Shown: positions 1 to 7,962 of the stretch, in pieces
Position numbering within the stretch: the stretch's first letter is position 1
Layout: each line of letters begins with the position of its first letter
Assembly (NCBI GenBank): GCA_030706735.1
Contig: JAUZNZ010000018.1
Location: forward strand, 1 to 64,000
Length of the DNA stretch: 64,000 nucleotides
From: Bacteroidota bacterium
GTDB taxonomy: Bacteria; Bacteroidota; Bacteroidia; Chitinophagales; Chitinophagaceae
Reading direction: 5' to 3'
Notes under the pieces: model-generated
The model's database searches: none
Told to the model about the DNA's origin: nothing
Seen by the model: the letters and a program-made list of their open reading frames with translations, nothing else
Made by a program: the position numbers and the translations under genes

Positions 1-61
1 GATCAAAACTCCCGCGACCGTATACGACATAGCCGACCATCTTGAAATTACGGAATTTCAT
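1..61 (-). CDS. Iron-containing alcohol dehydrogenase, N-terminal fragment (cut by window edge)
   Basis: Only the first 20 codons are inside the window; the gene runs off the left end. The minus-strand peptide begins at an ATG at 61-59 and includes the segment VVYGRGSFD, which resembles the first beta strand of iron-dependent group III alcohol dehydrogenases (NAD(P)-dependent oxidation of alcohols or diols). A perfect TAnnTTTG element lies 18 bases upstream of the ATG, supporting a real gene start. It follows the ROK kinase gene on the same strand but has its own promoter. The family call rests on a short peptide and is tentative. Confidence 0.5.
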   Translation of the reverse strand, partial: MKFRNFKMVGYVVYGRGSFD

Positions 62-79
62 AACTGACTGATTGAGACG

Positions 80-87
80 CAAAAATA
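80..87 (-). promoter_or_regulatory. Bacteroidota -7 promoter element TATTTTTG
   Basis: Perfect match to TAnnTTTG on the minus strand, 18 bases upstream of the ATG of the alcohol dehydrogenase fragment. No convincing -33 TTG element was seen. Confidence 0.6.
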
Positions 88-115
88 AGAGAAGTTTGGT
101 TATCCGCCGGCCAGG

Positions 116-144
116 AAACGCCGGAGGCGTTTCGGCCGAAGGCC
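116..144. terminator. Hairpin pair downstream of the ROK gene
   Basis: AAACGCC/GGCGTTT (116-122 with 126-132) forms a perfect 7-bp stem, followed at once by GGCC-GAA-GGCC (134-144). They lie between the ROK stop and the promoter of the next minus-strand gene. There is no good T tract on the minus strand, so a terminator role is only possible. Confidence 0.3.
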
Positions 145-166
145 AGACATGAGAGTGCGGTGAGCG

Positions 167-1096
167 CTATTTGCCTGACGAACTGTCTACCACCAATGCG
201 GCCGCTCCGAATACGCCGGCACTGTCTCCGAGGCTGGGCCTGAGCAGGGGGATCTCGACGCGATTATTGAAAATGAATTCCGCGAGGGCCTTCGGGCCGT
301 TGCCGTACAGTTCATCGAGATTGCCTACTCCGCCGCCGACCACGATGAGATCGGGATCCAGCAAATTGGTGATGACCGAAACGGCTTTGCCGAAGAAATG
401 GGTGAGGCGATCGATCGTTTGGGTCGCGATGGGATCCGCCCCTGCGCGATGACGTGCGGCGATCTCCTTCAGCCTGATGCGGGTGCCGGAGAGGCCGGCA
501 TAGTATCGTTCGAGGGCCGGCCCGGAAATGACGGTCTCCACGCATCCGGTCTTGCCGCAATAGCAGGGGCCGCCGGACTCGTCGAGAAAATTATGTCCCC
601 ATTCGCCGGCGATGCCATGTCGTCCCGACCAGATCTTTCCATCGATGACGATGCCGCCGCCGACCCCTGTTCCGAGAATGATGCCGAATACCATCCGGGC
701 TTCGGGTGCATGCTGTTTGGCTGCGCCCCAATAGGTTTCGGCGAGCGCGAAACAATTTGCATCGTTGGCCATGATGATGGGAAGCCGCAGTCTGGCCTCG
801 AGGTCCTTTTTCAGCGGCATGCCGTTCAATACGGTAGTATTGCAATTCTTCATCGTCAGCAAGGTGGGATCCAACACACCCGGCGTGCCGATACCGATAG
901 CTGCGGGGCGAAGACCCGATTGCTTTTCCAGTTCGGCGACAAGTTTGGCGATCTGCCCAATAATGTGTTCATAGCCTTTGATGGCTTCGGTATCTATGCG
1001 TGTTCTGACGAGAGGAGAAGGATTGGCCAGGGATTCGAGGACGACGCCTTCGACTTTGGTTCCACCCAGGTCGATGCCCCATAATGGTTGATTCAT
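167..1096 (-). CDS. ROK family sugar kinase (glucokinase or fructokinase-like)
   Basis: 309-aa cytosolic kinase of the ROK family, which phosphorylates hexoses or N-acetylhexosamines with ATP. Visible motifs are the phosphate-binding DLGGTK at residues 9-14, the sugar-contact ND pair at 111-112, a GTGVGGG glycine loop at 142-148, EWGH at 165-168, and the ROK zinc site C-Y-C-G-x-x-G-C with cysteines at 178, 180 and 185. The length is normal and the ATG at 1096 gives a complete N-terminus. A TACATTTA element at 1142-1149 is a likely promoter. Substrate cannot be read from sequence; nagA elsewhere in the window makes an amino-sugar kinase possible but is weak evidence. Confidence 0.9.
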   Translation of the reverse strand: MNQPLWGIDLGGTKVEGVVLESLANPSPLVRTRIDTEAIKGYEHIIGQIAKLVAELEKQSGLRPAAIGIGTPGVLDPTLLTMKNCNTTVLNGMPLKKDLEARLRLPIIMANDANCFALAETYWGAAKQHAPEARMVFGIILGTGVGGGIVIDGKIWSGRHGIAGEWGHNFLDESGGPCYCGKTGCVETVISGPALERYYAGLSGTRIRLKEIAARHRAGADPIATQTIDRLTHFFGKAVSVITNLLDPDLIVVGGGVGNLDELYGNGPKALAEFIFNNRVEIPLLRPSLGDSAGVFGAAALVVDSSSGK

Positions 1097-1141
1097 TTGC
1101 AGTCGGCGGTTGGTTCGGTAAATAATAGTGCAGTCAGCCGA

Positions 1142-1149
1142 TAAATGTA
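1142..1149 (-). promoter_or_regulatory. Putative -7 element TACATTTA for the ROK gene
   Basis: 7 of 8 match to TAnnTTTG on the minus strand, with a TTTG 17 bases further upstream (1167-1170) at about the right distance for a -33 element. Leader to the ATG at 1096 is about 45 bases. Confidence 0.45.
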
Positions 1150-1189
1150 ATAAATGAAACGTTTAGCAAAGAGCAAAAGTCGCGTCCGG

Positions 1190-1924
1190 TCAAAAAAAAG
1201 ATAAAATATGCCGGGCGCGCTCGAGATCCTGCGGCGTGTCGATCTCGACCCCCATATATTCGGTAATGATCATTTTGATGGGGACGCCATTTTCGAGATA
1301 GCGGAGGCATTCGATCTTTTCGGCGGCTTCCAGGTCGGCCACGGGCCAGCGGGTGAATTGCAGCAGGGCCTCCTTGCGAAAAGCGTAGACGCCGATATGT
1401 TCGTAGTAGCTGATGGCCCGTTCGCTGCTCCTCGGATAGGGGATCACGCTACGGCTGAAGAAGAGTGCATTCCTGTTCTTGTCGAGGGCCACTTTGACGA
1501 AATTCGGGTCGGCGATCGATCCGGGGTCCTTCAGGAGTTGCACCATGGACGCGACCTGAACGCGCGGGCCTTCTGTGCCTTCGAACAGCTCCAGCAAGGC
1601 CTTTAGGGGTTGCTGTCGCACGAAGGGCTCGTCGCCCTGCACGTTGACCACGATATCGACATCCAGGTCCGCGACGGCCTCGGCGATGCGATCGCTTCCG
1701 CTCTCATGTTCCCTGGTGCTCATTTTCGCTTTCCCGCCATGCGAGGTGATCTCGCGGTGGATGATCTCACTGTCGGTGACCACGATCACGTCGTCGAAGA
1801 GGCCGGTAGCCAGGGTATTGTCATAGGTATGGCGGATCACCGTCTTGTCGCCCAGCTGCTGCATCAGTTTGGCCGGGAATCGGGTAGCCGCGTACCGGGC
1901 CGGTATCATGGCGATACTTTTCAT
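1190..1924 (-). CDS. kdsB: 3-deoxy-manno-octulosonate cytidylyltransferase
   Basis: 244-aa CMP-Kdo synthetase, which activates Kdo with CTP for lipopolysaccharide inner-core assembly in the cytosol. The N-terminal nucleotide-binding loop IPARYAATRFPAK (residues 7-19) and the metal and CTP-binding QGDEP (96-100) are diagnostic, and the length is typical. The ATG at 1924 is the only sensible start. A TATTTTTA element (1941-1948, minus) lies 16 bases upstream. The gene is divergent from the ATP-grasp operon. Its presence confirms a Gram-negative envelope with Kdo-containing lipid A core. Confidence 0.96.
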   Translation of the reverse strand: MKSIAMIPARYAATRFPAKLMQQLGDKTVIRHTYDNTLATGLFDDVIVVTDSEIIHREITSHGGKAKMSTREHESGSDRIAEAVADLDVDIVVNVQGDEPFVRQQPLKALLELFEGTEGPRVQVASMVQLLKDPGSIADPNFVKVALDKNRNALFFSRSVIPYPRSSERAISYYEHIGVYAFRKEALLQFTRWPVADLEAAEKIECLRYLENGVPIKMIITEYMGVEIDTPQDLERARHILSFF

Positions 1925-1940
1925 GCATCGAATTTGGCCG

Positions 1941-1948
1941 TAAAAATA
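1941..1948 (-). promoter_or_regulatory. Putative -7 element TATTTTTA for kdsB
   Basis: 7 of 8 match to TAnnTTTG on the minus strand, 16 bases before the kdsB ATG. Confidence 0.45.
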
Positions 1949-1972
1949 GTTTTTTAAACGGTCGGTTATTTT

Positions 1973-1980
1973 TATATTTA
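1973..1980 (+). promoter_or_regulatory. Putative -7 element TATATTTA for the ATP-grasp operon
   Basis: 7 of 8 match to TAnnTTTG on the plus strand, about 54 bases before the ATG at 2035, back to back with the kdsB promoter. Confidence 0.4.
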
Positions 1981-2034
1981 GGTACTGACGATCTCTGCCT
2001 GCCTGGTTCTCACCCCGCTTCCAAAACTAATAAT

Positions 2035-3483
2035 ATGCAAACCAGTGAATTGCTCAATGGCTACCAGGTGGACCCGCATACCTGGGACGAAATGTGCACG
2101 GACCAGGCCGTCCGGGAGCAATACCGCGGCGTCGTCGAATTCATGCAGGAGATGAGCATGGAGGATCTGCAACGAAAAGAGGACCTTGCCAAGAAGCTAT
2201 TCATGAGCCAGGGGATCACCTTTACCGTGTACAGCAGCGGAGAGGGGATTGAGAAGATCTTCCCTTTCGACATCATTCCCCGCATCATCACGGCCAGGGA
2301 ATGGACCTTCATCGAAGACGGCATCCGGCAGCGGCTGAAGGCCCTCAACTTATTCCTTAAAGACGTCTATAATGATCAGTTCATCCTGAAGGACGGGGTC
2401 GTCCCGATCGAGATGGTCTATAGCTGCCCGCACTTTCTACGGGAAATGCATGGCCTGGCGGTCCCGCACAATATCTATGTCCATATTGCCGGCATTGACC
2501 TGATCCGGAATAATGACGGGACCTTTTATATTCTTGAAGACAACTTGCGAACGCCGAGCGGGGTAAGCTATATGCTGGAGAACCGCGAGATCACCAAGCG
2601 TATCTTTCCGGACCTCTTGCCCCGGAATAATGTGCGCACGGTACTCGAGTATCCGAATATCCTGCATGCGAACCTGGTCTCGCTATCCCCCCGGCAGACG
2701 GCCCATCCGACCATTGTCGTCCTGACGCCCGGCATGTACAACTCGGCCTATTTCGAACATACGACGCTGGCGAGGCTGATGGGCGTCGAGCTGGTCGAAG
2801 GGCGCGACCTGGTCGTAGACAATCACCGAGTTTATATGAAGACCACGGCCGGGTTGCAGCAGGTGGACGTGATCTACCGCCGCGTCGATGACGAATTCCT
2901 GGACCCATTGGCCTTTAACCCGGACAGCATGCTGGGCCTGGCGGGACTGATGAGCGCCTACCGCAAGGGGAATGTGGCGATCGTGAATGCAGTGGGCAAT
3001 GGGGTGGCGGATGACAAGGCGGTCTATTCGTATGTTCCCGCCATGATCCGCTATTACCTGAACGAAGAGCCCATCCTGAAGAATGTGCCTACCTATCATC
3101 TGGCGGATCCCGAGGCCAGGGACCATGTATTTGCCAATATGAACTCGATGGTGGTGAAGAAGACGAATGAAAGCGGCGGCTATGGGATGCTGATGGGGCA
3201 TGCCGCCACCGAGAAGGAGATCGATCTCTACCGGGCGGAGATCCTGAAGGACCCCCGGCAGTACATTGCGCAACCGATCATCAGTCTTTCCTCGGCTCCC
3301 TGCTATATGGGCGGGAAGCTGAAACCGCGTAGGGTAGATCTGCGGCCCTATGCGCTTTGCGGGCCCCAGGGCATTCAAATCGTGCCGGGCGGCCTCACGC
3401 GGGTGGCGTTGCGGGAGGGCTCGCTGGTAGTGAACTCCTCGCAGGGAGGGGGCAGCAAGGATACCTGGGTGTTGGCGGTGTGA
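2035..3483 (+). CDS. Circularly permuted ATP-grasp protein (COG2308 type)
   Basis: 482-aa protein of the circularly permuted ATP-grasp family (CP_ATPgrasp_1/2, formerly DUF404/DUF407). ATP-grasp enzymes join a carboxylate to an amine through an acyl-phosphate. Visible signatures are EDNLRTPSG at residues 168-176, expected to bind metal and nucleotide, a conserved YRRVDDEFLDP block near 280, and a KKTNESGGYGM loop near 380. First gene of a three-gene operon with alpha-E (69-base gap) and transglutaminase, a gene set that comparative genomics has linked to peptide or amide-bond synthesis. Substrate and product are not established. No signal peptide is seen, so it should act in the cytosol. Confidence 0.9.
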   Translation: MQTSELLNGYQVDPHTWDEMCTDQAVREQYRGVVEFMQEMSMEDLQRKEDLAKKLFMSQGITFTVYSSGEGIEKIFPFDIIPRIITAREWTFIEDGIRQRLKALNLFLKDVYNDQFILKDGVVPIEMVYSCPHFLREMHGLAVPHNIYVHIAGIDLIRNNDGTFYILEDNLRTPSGVSYMLENREITKRIFPDLLPRNNVRTVLEYPNILHANLVSLSPRQTAHPTIVVLTPGMYNSAYFEHTTLARLMGVELVEGRDLVVDNHRVYMKTTAGLQQVDVIYRRVDDEFLDPLAFNPDSMLGLAGLMSAYRKGNVAIVNAVGNGVADDKAVYSYVPAMIRYYLNEEPILKNVPTYHLADPEARDHVFANMNSMVVKKTNESGGYGMLMGHAATEKEIDLYRAEILKDPRQYIAQPIISLSSAPCYMGGKLKPRRVDLRPYALCGPQGIQIVPGGLTRVALREGSLVVNSSQGGGSKDTWVLAV

Positions 3484-3552
3484 GGGGGGCGTTTAAGAGT
3501 GCCGGGGAAGATTTGCAAGAGGGAAACAAGAGGACAAAAAAGGTAAAAAGGA

Positions 3553-4485
3553 ATGTTAAGCCGGGTTGCCGACAGTTTATACTGGATGAGTCGCTATATG
3601 GAGCGGGCGGACGGGATGCTGCGCATGTTGAGGATCAACTATGCCTCCTCCCAGGACGATATTACGGATTTCTCCTGGAGATCGGTCCTGCGCACCTTCT
3701 CCTATCTGGGCGATGAAGAGGCCGGCGCCATCGCCTACCGGTCGAGGGATGTATTGCAATACATGGTCACCTCGAAGGAGAATGACAACTCGGTGTTGAA
3801 TATTGTGACCCGCGCCAGGGAGAATGCGCGGAGCGTGCAGGATCACATTACGAAGGAACTGTGGCAGTGCCTGAACGATTTTTATCATACCGTTCGCGAC
3901 GAGCGTCTGACCCGCGACTTCATGCGGGAGGACCCTGTGACTATCCTGGATATCCTGATCAAACAAGGCCTGCTCTACTATGGCATCATGGATGTGACCA
4001 TGGCGAGAGGAGAAGGATATGCTTTTATCAATATCGGCAAATACCTGGAGCGGGGCGTTCAGTCGGCAGATATCCTGGACGTCAAATTCACCGACCTGGG
4101 CTACGACTTCACGAGAACGGATACGACTTATTGGAAATACCTGCTCTTGTCGATCTCCGGATATGAATTATATCTCAAGACCTATCGAAGTGGTTTCGAC
4201 GCCAGGAATGTCGTTGAGCAGATCGTACTGAATGAAGAGTTTCCCCGTTCGATCCTCTATTCCGTAGACCGGCTGCATCGTTACTTCGAGAGGCTGAGGA
4301 CCGACAAGAACCTGGAAGACTGGCGGAAGATCGACCTGGTGATCGGGCGGATCGAAAGCAAGATCAAATATTCGACCGTGGACCTCTTGCTGGACCAGGG
4401 TCTGGGAGGCTGGTTAAAAAATGTGAAGCAGGAACTGTACGAAGTGGGTAAGGCATTCAATCAGAATTACTTTGCCTATTCATAG
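3553..4485 (+). CDS. Alpha-E domain protein (COG2307, DUF403)
   Basis: 310-aa, mostly alpha-helical protein beginning MLSRVADSLYWMSRYMERAD, the characteristic opening of the alpha-E family. No catalytic residues are known for this family. It is almost always encoded beside the circularly permuted ATP-grasp protein, as here, and is thought to act with it (known association). It sits 69 bases after the ATP-grasp gene and 26 bases before the transglutaminase gene, so the three are probably cotranscribed. Length is normal and I see no defects. Confidence 0.92.
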   Translation: MLSRVADSLYWMSRYMERADGMLRMLRINYASSQDDITDFSWRSVLRTFSYLGDEEAGAIAYRSRDVLQYMVTSKENDNSVLNIVTRARENARSVQDHITKELWQCLNDFYHTVRDERLTRDFMREDPVTILDILIKQGLLYYGIMDVTMARGEGYAFINIGKYLERGVQSADILDVKFTDLGYDFTRTDTTYWKYLLLSISGYELYLKTYRSGFDARNVVEQIVLNEEFPRSILYSVDRLHRYFERLRTDKNLEDWRKIDLVIGRIESKIKYSTVDLLLDQGLGGWLKNVKQELYEVGKAFNQNYFAYS

Positions 4486-4511
4486 ATCGATTTGACTAAT
4501 TTTACGACCAG

Positions 4512-5465
4512 ATGCCCCGGTTTACCATTCATCACGTGACGAAGTACAGCTACGAAGGTCCTGTCAGGGACAGCGCCAACCAGATCCTTCTTTTTCCGAT
4601 CCAGGACGAATACCAGGAACTGCTCCGGCAGGAGTTGATCATCTCCGGCGATCCGCCGCTTGAACGTTTCAGGGACTATTATCACAATGAAGTGGGTTCA
4701 TTTACCCATGCGGACCCCCACAGTTCGCTCGTGATCGACTCCAGCGTCGAAGTCGTGACCAGGCCAAGGCCCGAACCGGTTGACCAGGGAAGTGCGGAAG
4801 AGCAATGGCAGTATCTCCGCCAGGTCCGTCATGAAACGCCGTACATCGATTTTTTGATGCAGGAACATTTTTCCTCCATGCAGGAGCTGGTGGACAGCGC
4901 GCGCCTCGACGAAGCGGCGGCCCTGACGCCTCTGCAAGCGGCCCGGCAATTGAAGACCTATATATTCGATCATTTTCAATACATCAAGGGCATTACGAGC
5001 GTGGAGACGACCGTCGACGAGATCTGGAACCTGAAGGCGGGGGTCTGCCAGGACTTCGCGCATATTTTGTTGATACTGTTGCGCCACATGCATATTCCTT
5101 CGAGGTATGTGAGCGGCTATATCTGTCCGAACCAGAGCGGCATGCGGGGTGAAGGGGCCACCCATGCCTGGATAGAAGCCTTTATCCCGCTGAATGGCTG
5201 GGTGGGACTCGACCCGACGAATAACTGCGTGGTCACCGACAAGCATGTGCGCCTGGCCGTCGGCCGGAATTTTTCCGATTGTTCTCCGGTGAAGGGCACA
5301 TATAAGGGAGGGGCCGGGCACTCGCTGGAAGTGGGCGTCTCGGTAGGCTATGAGAGCGGCAAGACCACGGACGAAAAAGCGACGATCCTGAGCCCGCAAC
5401 CCGCAAAGAATAATGGAGAACAAAACTCCTATCGCCGGTATATGGAGATGATGCAACAGCAGTGA
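4512..5465 (+). CDS. Transglutaminase-like cysteine peptidase family protein (COG1305)
   Basis: 317-aa protein with an N-terminal beta domain of the bacterial transglutaminase type (about residues 1-85) and a transglutaminase/peptidase core. The catalytic triad is visible: Cys179 in AGVCQDFAH, His218 in GATHAWIEA and Asp234 in VGLDPTNN. Such enzymes cleave or form amide bonds. It is the last gene of the ATP-grasp/alpha-E operon, and its stop codon abuts the stop of the convergent sterol-desaturase gene. No signal peptide is seen, so a cytosolic role matching its operon partners is likely. A peptide-processing function is inference from gene neighbourhood. Confidence 0.92.
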   Translation: MPRFTIHHVTKYSYEGPVRDSANQILLFPIQDEYQELLRQELIISGDPPLERFRDYYHNEVGSFTHADPHSSLVIDSSVEVVTRPRPEPVDQGSAEEQWQYLRQVRHETPYIDFLMQEHFSSMQELVDSARLDEAAALTPLQAARQLKTYIFDHFQYIKGITSVETTVDEIWNLKAGVCQDFAHILLILLRHMHIPSRYVSGYICPNQSGMRGEGATHAWIEAFIPLNGWVGLDPTNNCVVTDKHVRLAVGRNFSDCSPVKGTYKGGAGHSLEVGVSVGYESGKTTDEKATILSPQPAKNNGEQNSYRRYMEMMQQQ

Positions 5466-6353
5466 TCATCCGCCGGCGCTGTCGGTGTCGCCGGCACGAG
5501 CGCCCGTGGAACCTGCCGCGCCGAACTTCCCTCCGGGAGGAGGCCGGTATTCGCGGAAAGGCATTCCCAGCAGGGGGCCCATCCGGTTATGTTCTTCCTC
5601 CTTTGGATAGGTATCGACCCCATAGTTCAGCTCGCGGATATCTTTCACGGACGCATAGGTGCCGAAGAGGCGATCCCATATCGAAAAGATATTTCCATAA
5701 TTGGTATCCGTCAGGGGCTGAGCGAAATGATGGTGGACCTTGTGCATATCCGGAGAGACGATGACCCAGGCGATGAGGCGGTCGAGCGGTTTCGGCAGTG
5801 AAATATTGGCGTGGTTGAACTGGGAGAGGACCACGGACAGGGATTGGTAGAGAAAGACCAGCCAGATGGGCGCGCCGGTGAGGAGGACGGCAAGCAGGGT
5901 AAAGACCGCGCGGAAGACGCTTTCTCCCGGATGGTGCCGGTTTGCCGTGGTGGCATCCACCCAGGTATCGGCGTGGTGGATAAGATGAAACTTCCACATC
6001 CACTTTACCTGGTGTTCCAGCCAATGAATGAACCAGGCGCCGATCAGGTCGAGCAGGAGCAGGCCGGCAAGCGCAAATGCCCAGGAGGGGAGGGGGATGA
6101 GATAGAGCAGGCCGATCTGCCGTTCCGCCGCATGATCGCTGGCCTTGAGGATGAGGAAGGCGAAGGCAAAATTGATAATGAGTGTGGTCAGGGTAAAGAA
6201 CAGGTTGAGCCCGGCATGGCGCAACTTGTGATAATCCAGCCGGAAGAGGGGGACGACACCCTCCAGAACCCAGAATACGACGAGGCCGATGACGAGGATC
6301 AGCGTTCGCTCCCAGGGCTGTATATGCGTAAAGAAGTGGATGATCGGCTCCAT
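5466..6353 (-). CDS. Sterol desaturase / fatty acid hydroxylase family protein
   Basis: 295-aa integral membrane di-iron oxygenase. Membrane segments lie at about 15-35, 48-70 and 85-108, followed by histidine clusters HWLEH (110-114), HLIHH (123-127), RHH (139-141) and HKVHHH near 208, matching the eight-histidine di-iron site of the family. Members hydroxylate or desaturate lipid chains or sterol-like molecules using oxygen; the substrate here is unknown. The C-terminal tail is rich in Pro, Gly and Ala. It is convergent with, and directly abuts, the transglutaminase gene. Confidence 0.9.
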   Translation of the reverse strand: MEPIIHFFTHIQPWERTLILVIGLVVFWVLEGVVPLFRLDYHKLRHAGLNLFFTLTTLIINFAFAFLILKASDHAAERQIGLLYLIPLPSWAFALAGLLLLDLIGAWFIHWLEHQVKWMWKFHLIHHADTWVDATTANRHHPGESVFRAVFTLLAVLLTGAPIWLVFLYQSLSVVLSQFNHANISLPKPLDRLIAWVIVSPDMHKVHHHFAQPLTDTNYGNIFSIWDRLFGTYASVKDIRELNYGVDTYPKEEEHNRMGPLLGMPFREYRPPPGGKFGAAGSTGARAGDTDSAGG

Positions 6354-6371
6354 GTCCGGAATTTACATTGG

Positions 6372-6593
6372 CTACCCGTTGTTTTCGGTCTCCCTGAGCA
6401 GCTGGTCGGCTTCCAGTGCCTGGGAGGCCTCCACCATGATCTTGATGCCGCCCAGCGCGGGACTCAGCAGGGGATCCGTGGTGACCGTGAGCTCATCCCT
6501 GAGATGGCAGTTGATGCCGGCCGCTTGCAGCATGCCCATGCGGATATGTGCGTAAATATAATTGTCGTAGGCTCGTAATACAATAAAATTCAT
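6372..6593 (-). CDS. DUF2007 domain protein
   Basis: 73-aa small cytosolic protein matching the DUF2007 (putative signal-transducing) family: an ACT-like fold with an LRAYDNYIYAHI strand-helix opening and a GGIKIMVE strand near residues 48-55. These proteins often appear as single small genes in Bacteroidota; the function is unknown. It lies 18 bases upstream of the sterol-desaturase-like gene on the same strand and downstream of dnaN, so it may be cotranscribed with either. Confidence 0.75.
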   Translation of the reverse strand: MNFIVLRAYDNYIYAHIRMGMLQAAGINCHLRDELTVTTDPLLSPALGGIKIMVEASQALEADQLLRETENNG

Positions 6594-6635
6594 GACGTGC
6601 GGGGCCCGAATGGCGGGGAATACAAGGTACGCTTT

Positions 6636-7751
6636 TTAGCTGTTCAGCATGAGGGGCATCACCAGCATCAGCACTTCCTCATTATCATCCTGTTCCGTCG
6701 GCTTGATGAGTCCGGCCTTGGTAGGCGTGGACAATTCCATCCTGACTTCGTCGGAATCGGTAGCCGCCAGCATTTCGATCAGGAAGCGGGCGTTGAAGGC
6801 GATGGCCAGGTCTTCACCATCGTACTGGCATTTCATGCGTTCGTTGCCTTCGAAGGAGAAGTCCACGTCCTGGGCGGTGAGTTGCAATTCGCTGCCCTGG
6901 ATATTGAGGACGACCTGGTTAGTGCTCTTGTTGCTGAAAATGCTTACCCGGCGCAGAGCCCCCTGGAAATCATTACGGCTGACCACCAGCTTGTAGGGAT
7001 TGTCGGCGGGGATCACGACCTTATAATCGGGGAAGCGGGCGTCGATCAGGCGACAGCTCATTTGCGTGCTCCCGTGCTGCACGAAGAGGTGGTTGCTGTT
7101 ATAGCTGATGCGGATCTCGTCCTGGTTGTCCGGAAGGGCCGACTTCAGGAGATTCAGCGGTTTTTTGGGCACGATCAGGGAATCCGTTTTCGGACAGCTG
7201 ACGTCCGTCCGCTTATAGCGCACGAGCCGGTGCGCGTCGGTGGCCACGAACTGCAGGCCCTTTTTGTCCATTTCGAAAAAAACGCCGGTCATGGCCGGGC
7301 GCAGGTCGTCATTACTCACGGCGAAGAGGGTCTTATTGATGGCCCGGACCAGCGCCGAGGAGGGGACGGTAAATGAAGTCGTTTCGTCGTTAGCGGGTTC
7401 CTTGGGGAAATTGTCGGGATTTTCTCCCATGACCTTGTACTTACCGTTGTCGCTGGTCAATTCGACGGAGAAATGTTTATCGATATTGAAGGTCAGGGGT
7501 TGGTCCGCGATATTCTTCAGTGAGTCGATCAGGATCTTGGCCGGGATGCAAACCTTGCCGCTCTCTTTGGCCTCCACTTCGAGTTGTACCTTCATTACCG
7601 TCTCCAGATCGGTGGCGATCACCGTAAGCTTATTCTTTTCCACCTCGAACAGAAAATCCTCCAGGATGGGGAGAACGGTGTTGGCATTGATCACGCCGCT
7701 GATCTGTTGCAATTGTTTCAGCAGAGCCGAGGAGGAAACGATAAACTTCAT
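6636..7751 (-). CDS. dnaN: DNA polymerase III subunit beta (sliding clamp)
   Basis: 371-aa beta clamp. The chosen start MKFIVSSSALLKQLQQ at 7751 is the canonical N-terminus; an in-frame extension of 16 residues to 7799 is rejected because it would overlap the promoter. The protein has three repeated clamp folds and ends in LMPLML, the usual C-terminal strand. It forms a ring that tethers polymerase III to DNA. A perfect TAATTTTG promoter element lies 45 bases upstream. It is not next to dnaA here, which is common in Bacteroidota. Confidence 0.97.
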   Translation of the reverse strand: MKFIVSSSALLKQLQQISGVINANTVLPILEDFLFEVEKNKLTVIATDLETVMKVQLEVEAKESGKVCIPAKILIDSLKNIADQPLTFNIDKHFSVELTSDNGKYKVMGENPDNFPKEPANDETTSFTVPSSALVRAINKTLFAVSNDDLRPAMTGVFFEMDKKGLQFVATDAHRLVRYKRTDVSCPKTDSLIVPKKPLNLLKSALPDNQDEIRISYNSNHLFVQHGSTQMSCRLIDARFPDYKVVIPADNPYKLVVSRNDFQGALRRVSIFSNKSTNQVVLNIQGSELQLTAQDVDFSFEGNERMKCQYDGEDLAIAFNARFLIEMLAATDSDEVRMELSTPTKAGLIKPTEQDDNEEVLMLVMPLMLNS

Positions 7752-7796
7752 GGAATTTGTCTTTGTGGCGAAACTAATGATTCGTCGGATAATCGC

Positions 7797-7804
7797 CAAA
7801 ATTA
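7797..7804 (-). promoter_or_regulatory. -7 promoter element TAATTTTG for dnaN
   Basis: Perfect TAnnTTTG on the minus strand, 45 bases upstream of the dnaN ATG at 7751. It shows that the longer in-frame start at 7799 cannot be used. Confidence 0.65.
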
Positions 7805-7827
7805 GGGTAAATTCGCAGGCAACTAGT

Positions 7828-7962
7828 ATGCGCGCCCGGTTCTTCCTCTATTTGCTATGTCTGTCAAGCTTTTCTGCAAGCAGTCAGACCGCCCGTTTCC
7901 AGGAGATTTCGCTGCATGGGGAGTACGTGAACCTGAAGTTGCCTAGCTTATGTCGACACTGA
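7828..7962 (+). CDS. Possible 44-aa secreted peptide or relic of a secreted protein
   Basis: An ATG at 7828 opens a 44-codon frame beginning MRARFFLYLLCLSSFSASSQT, which looks like a complete signal peptide with a cleavage site after Ser-Ala-Ser-Ser or nearby. About 25 residues follow before the stop. It overlaps the nitrilase start by 13 bases. It could be a small secreted peptide, an upstream leader peptide coupled to the nitrilase gene, or the decayed start of a longer secreted protein. No family recognised. Confidence 0.35.
   Translation: MRARFFLYLLCLSSFSASSQTARFQEISLHGEYVNLKLPSLCRH

Noticed and set aside
2035-5465. Reading the operon as a defence or Anbu proteasome locus
   Set aside because: No proteasome-like gene or toxin partner is present in the window.
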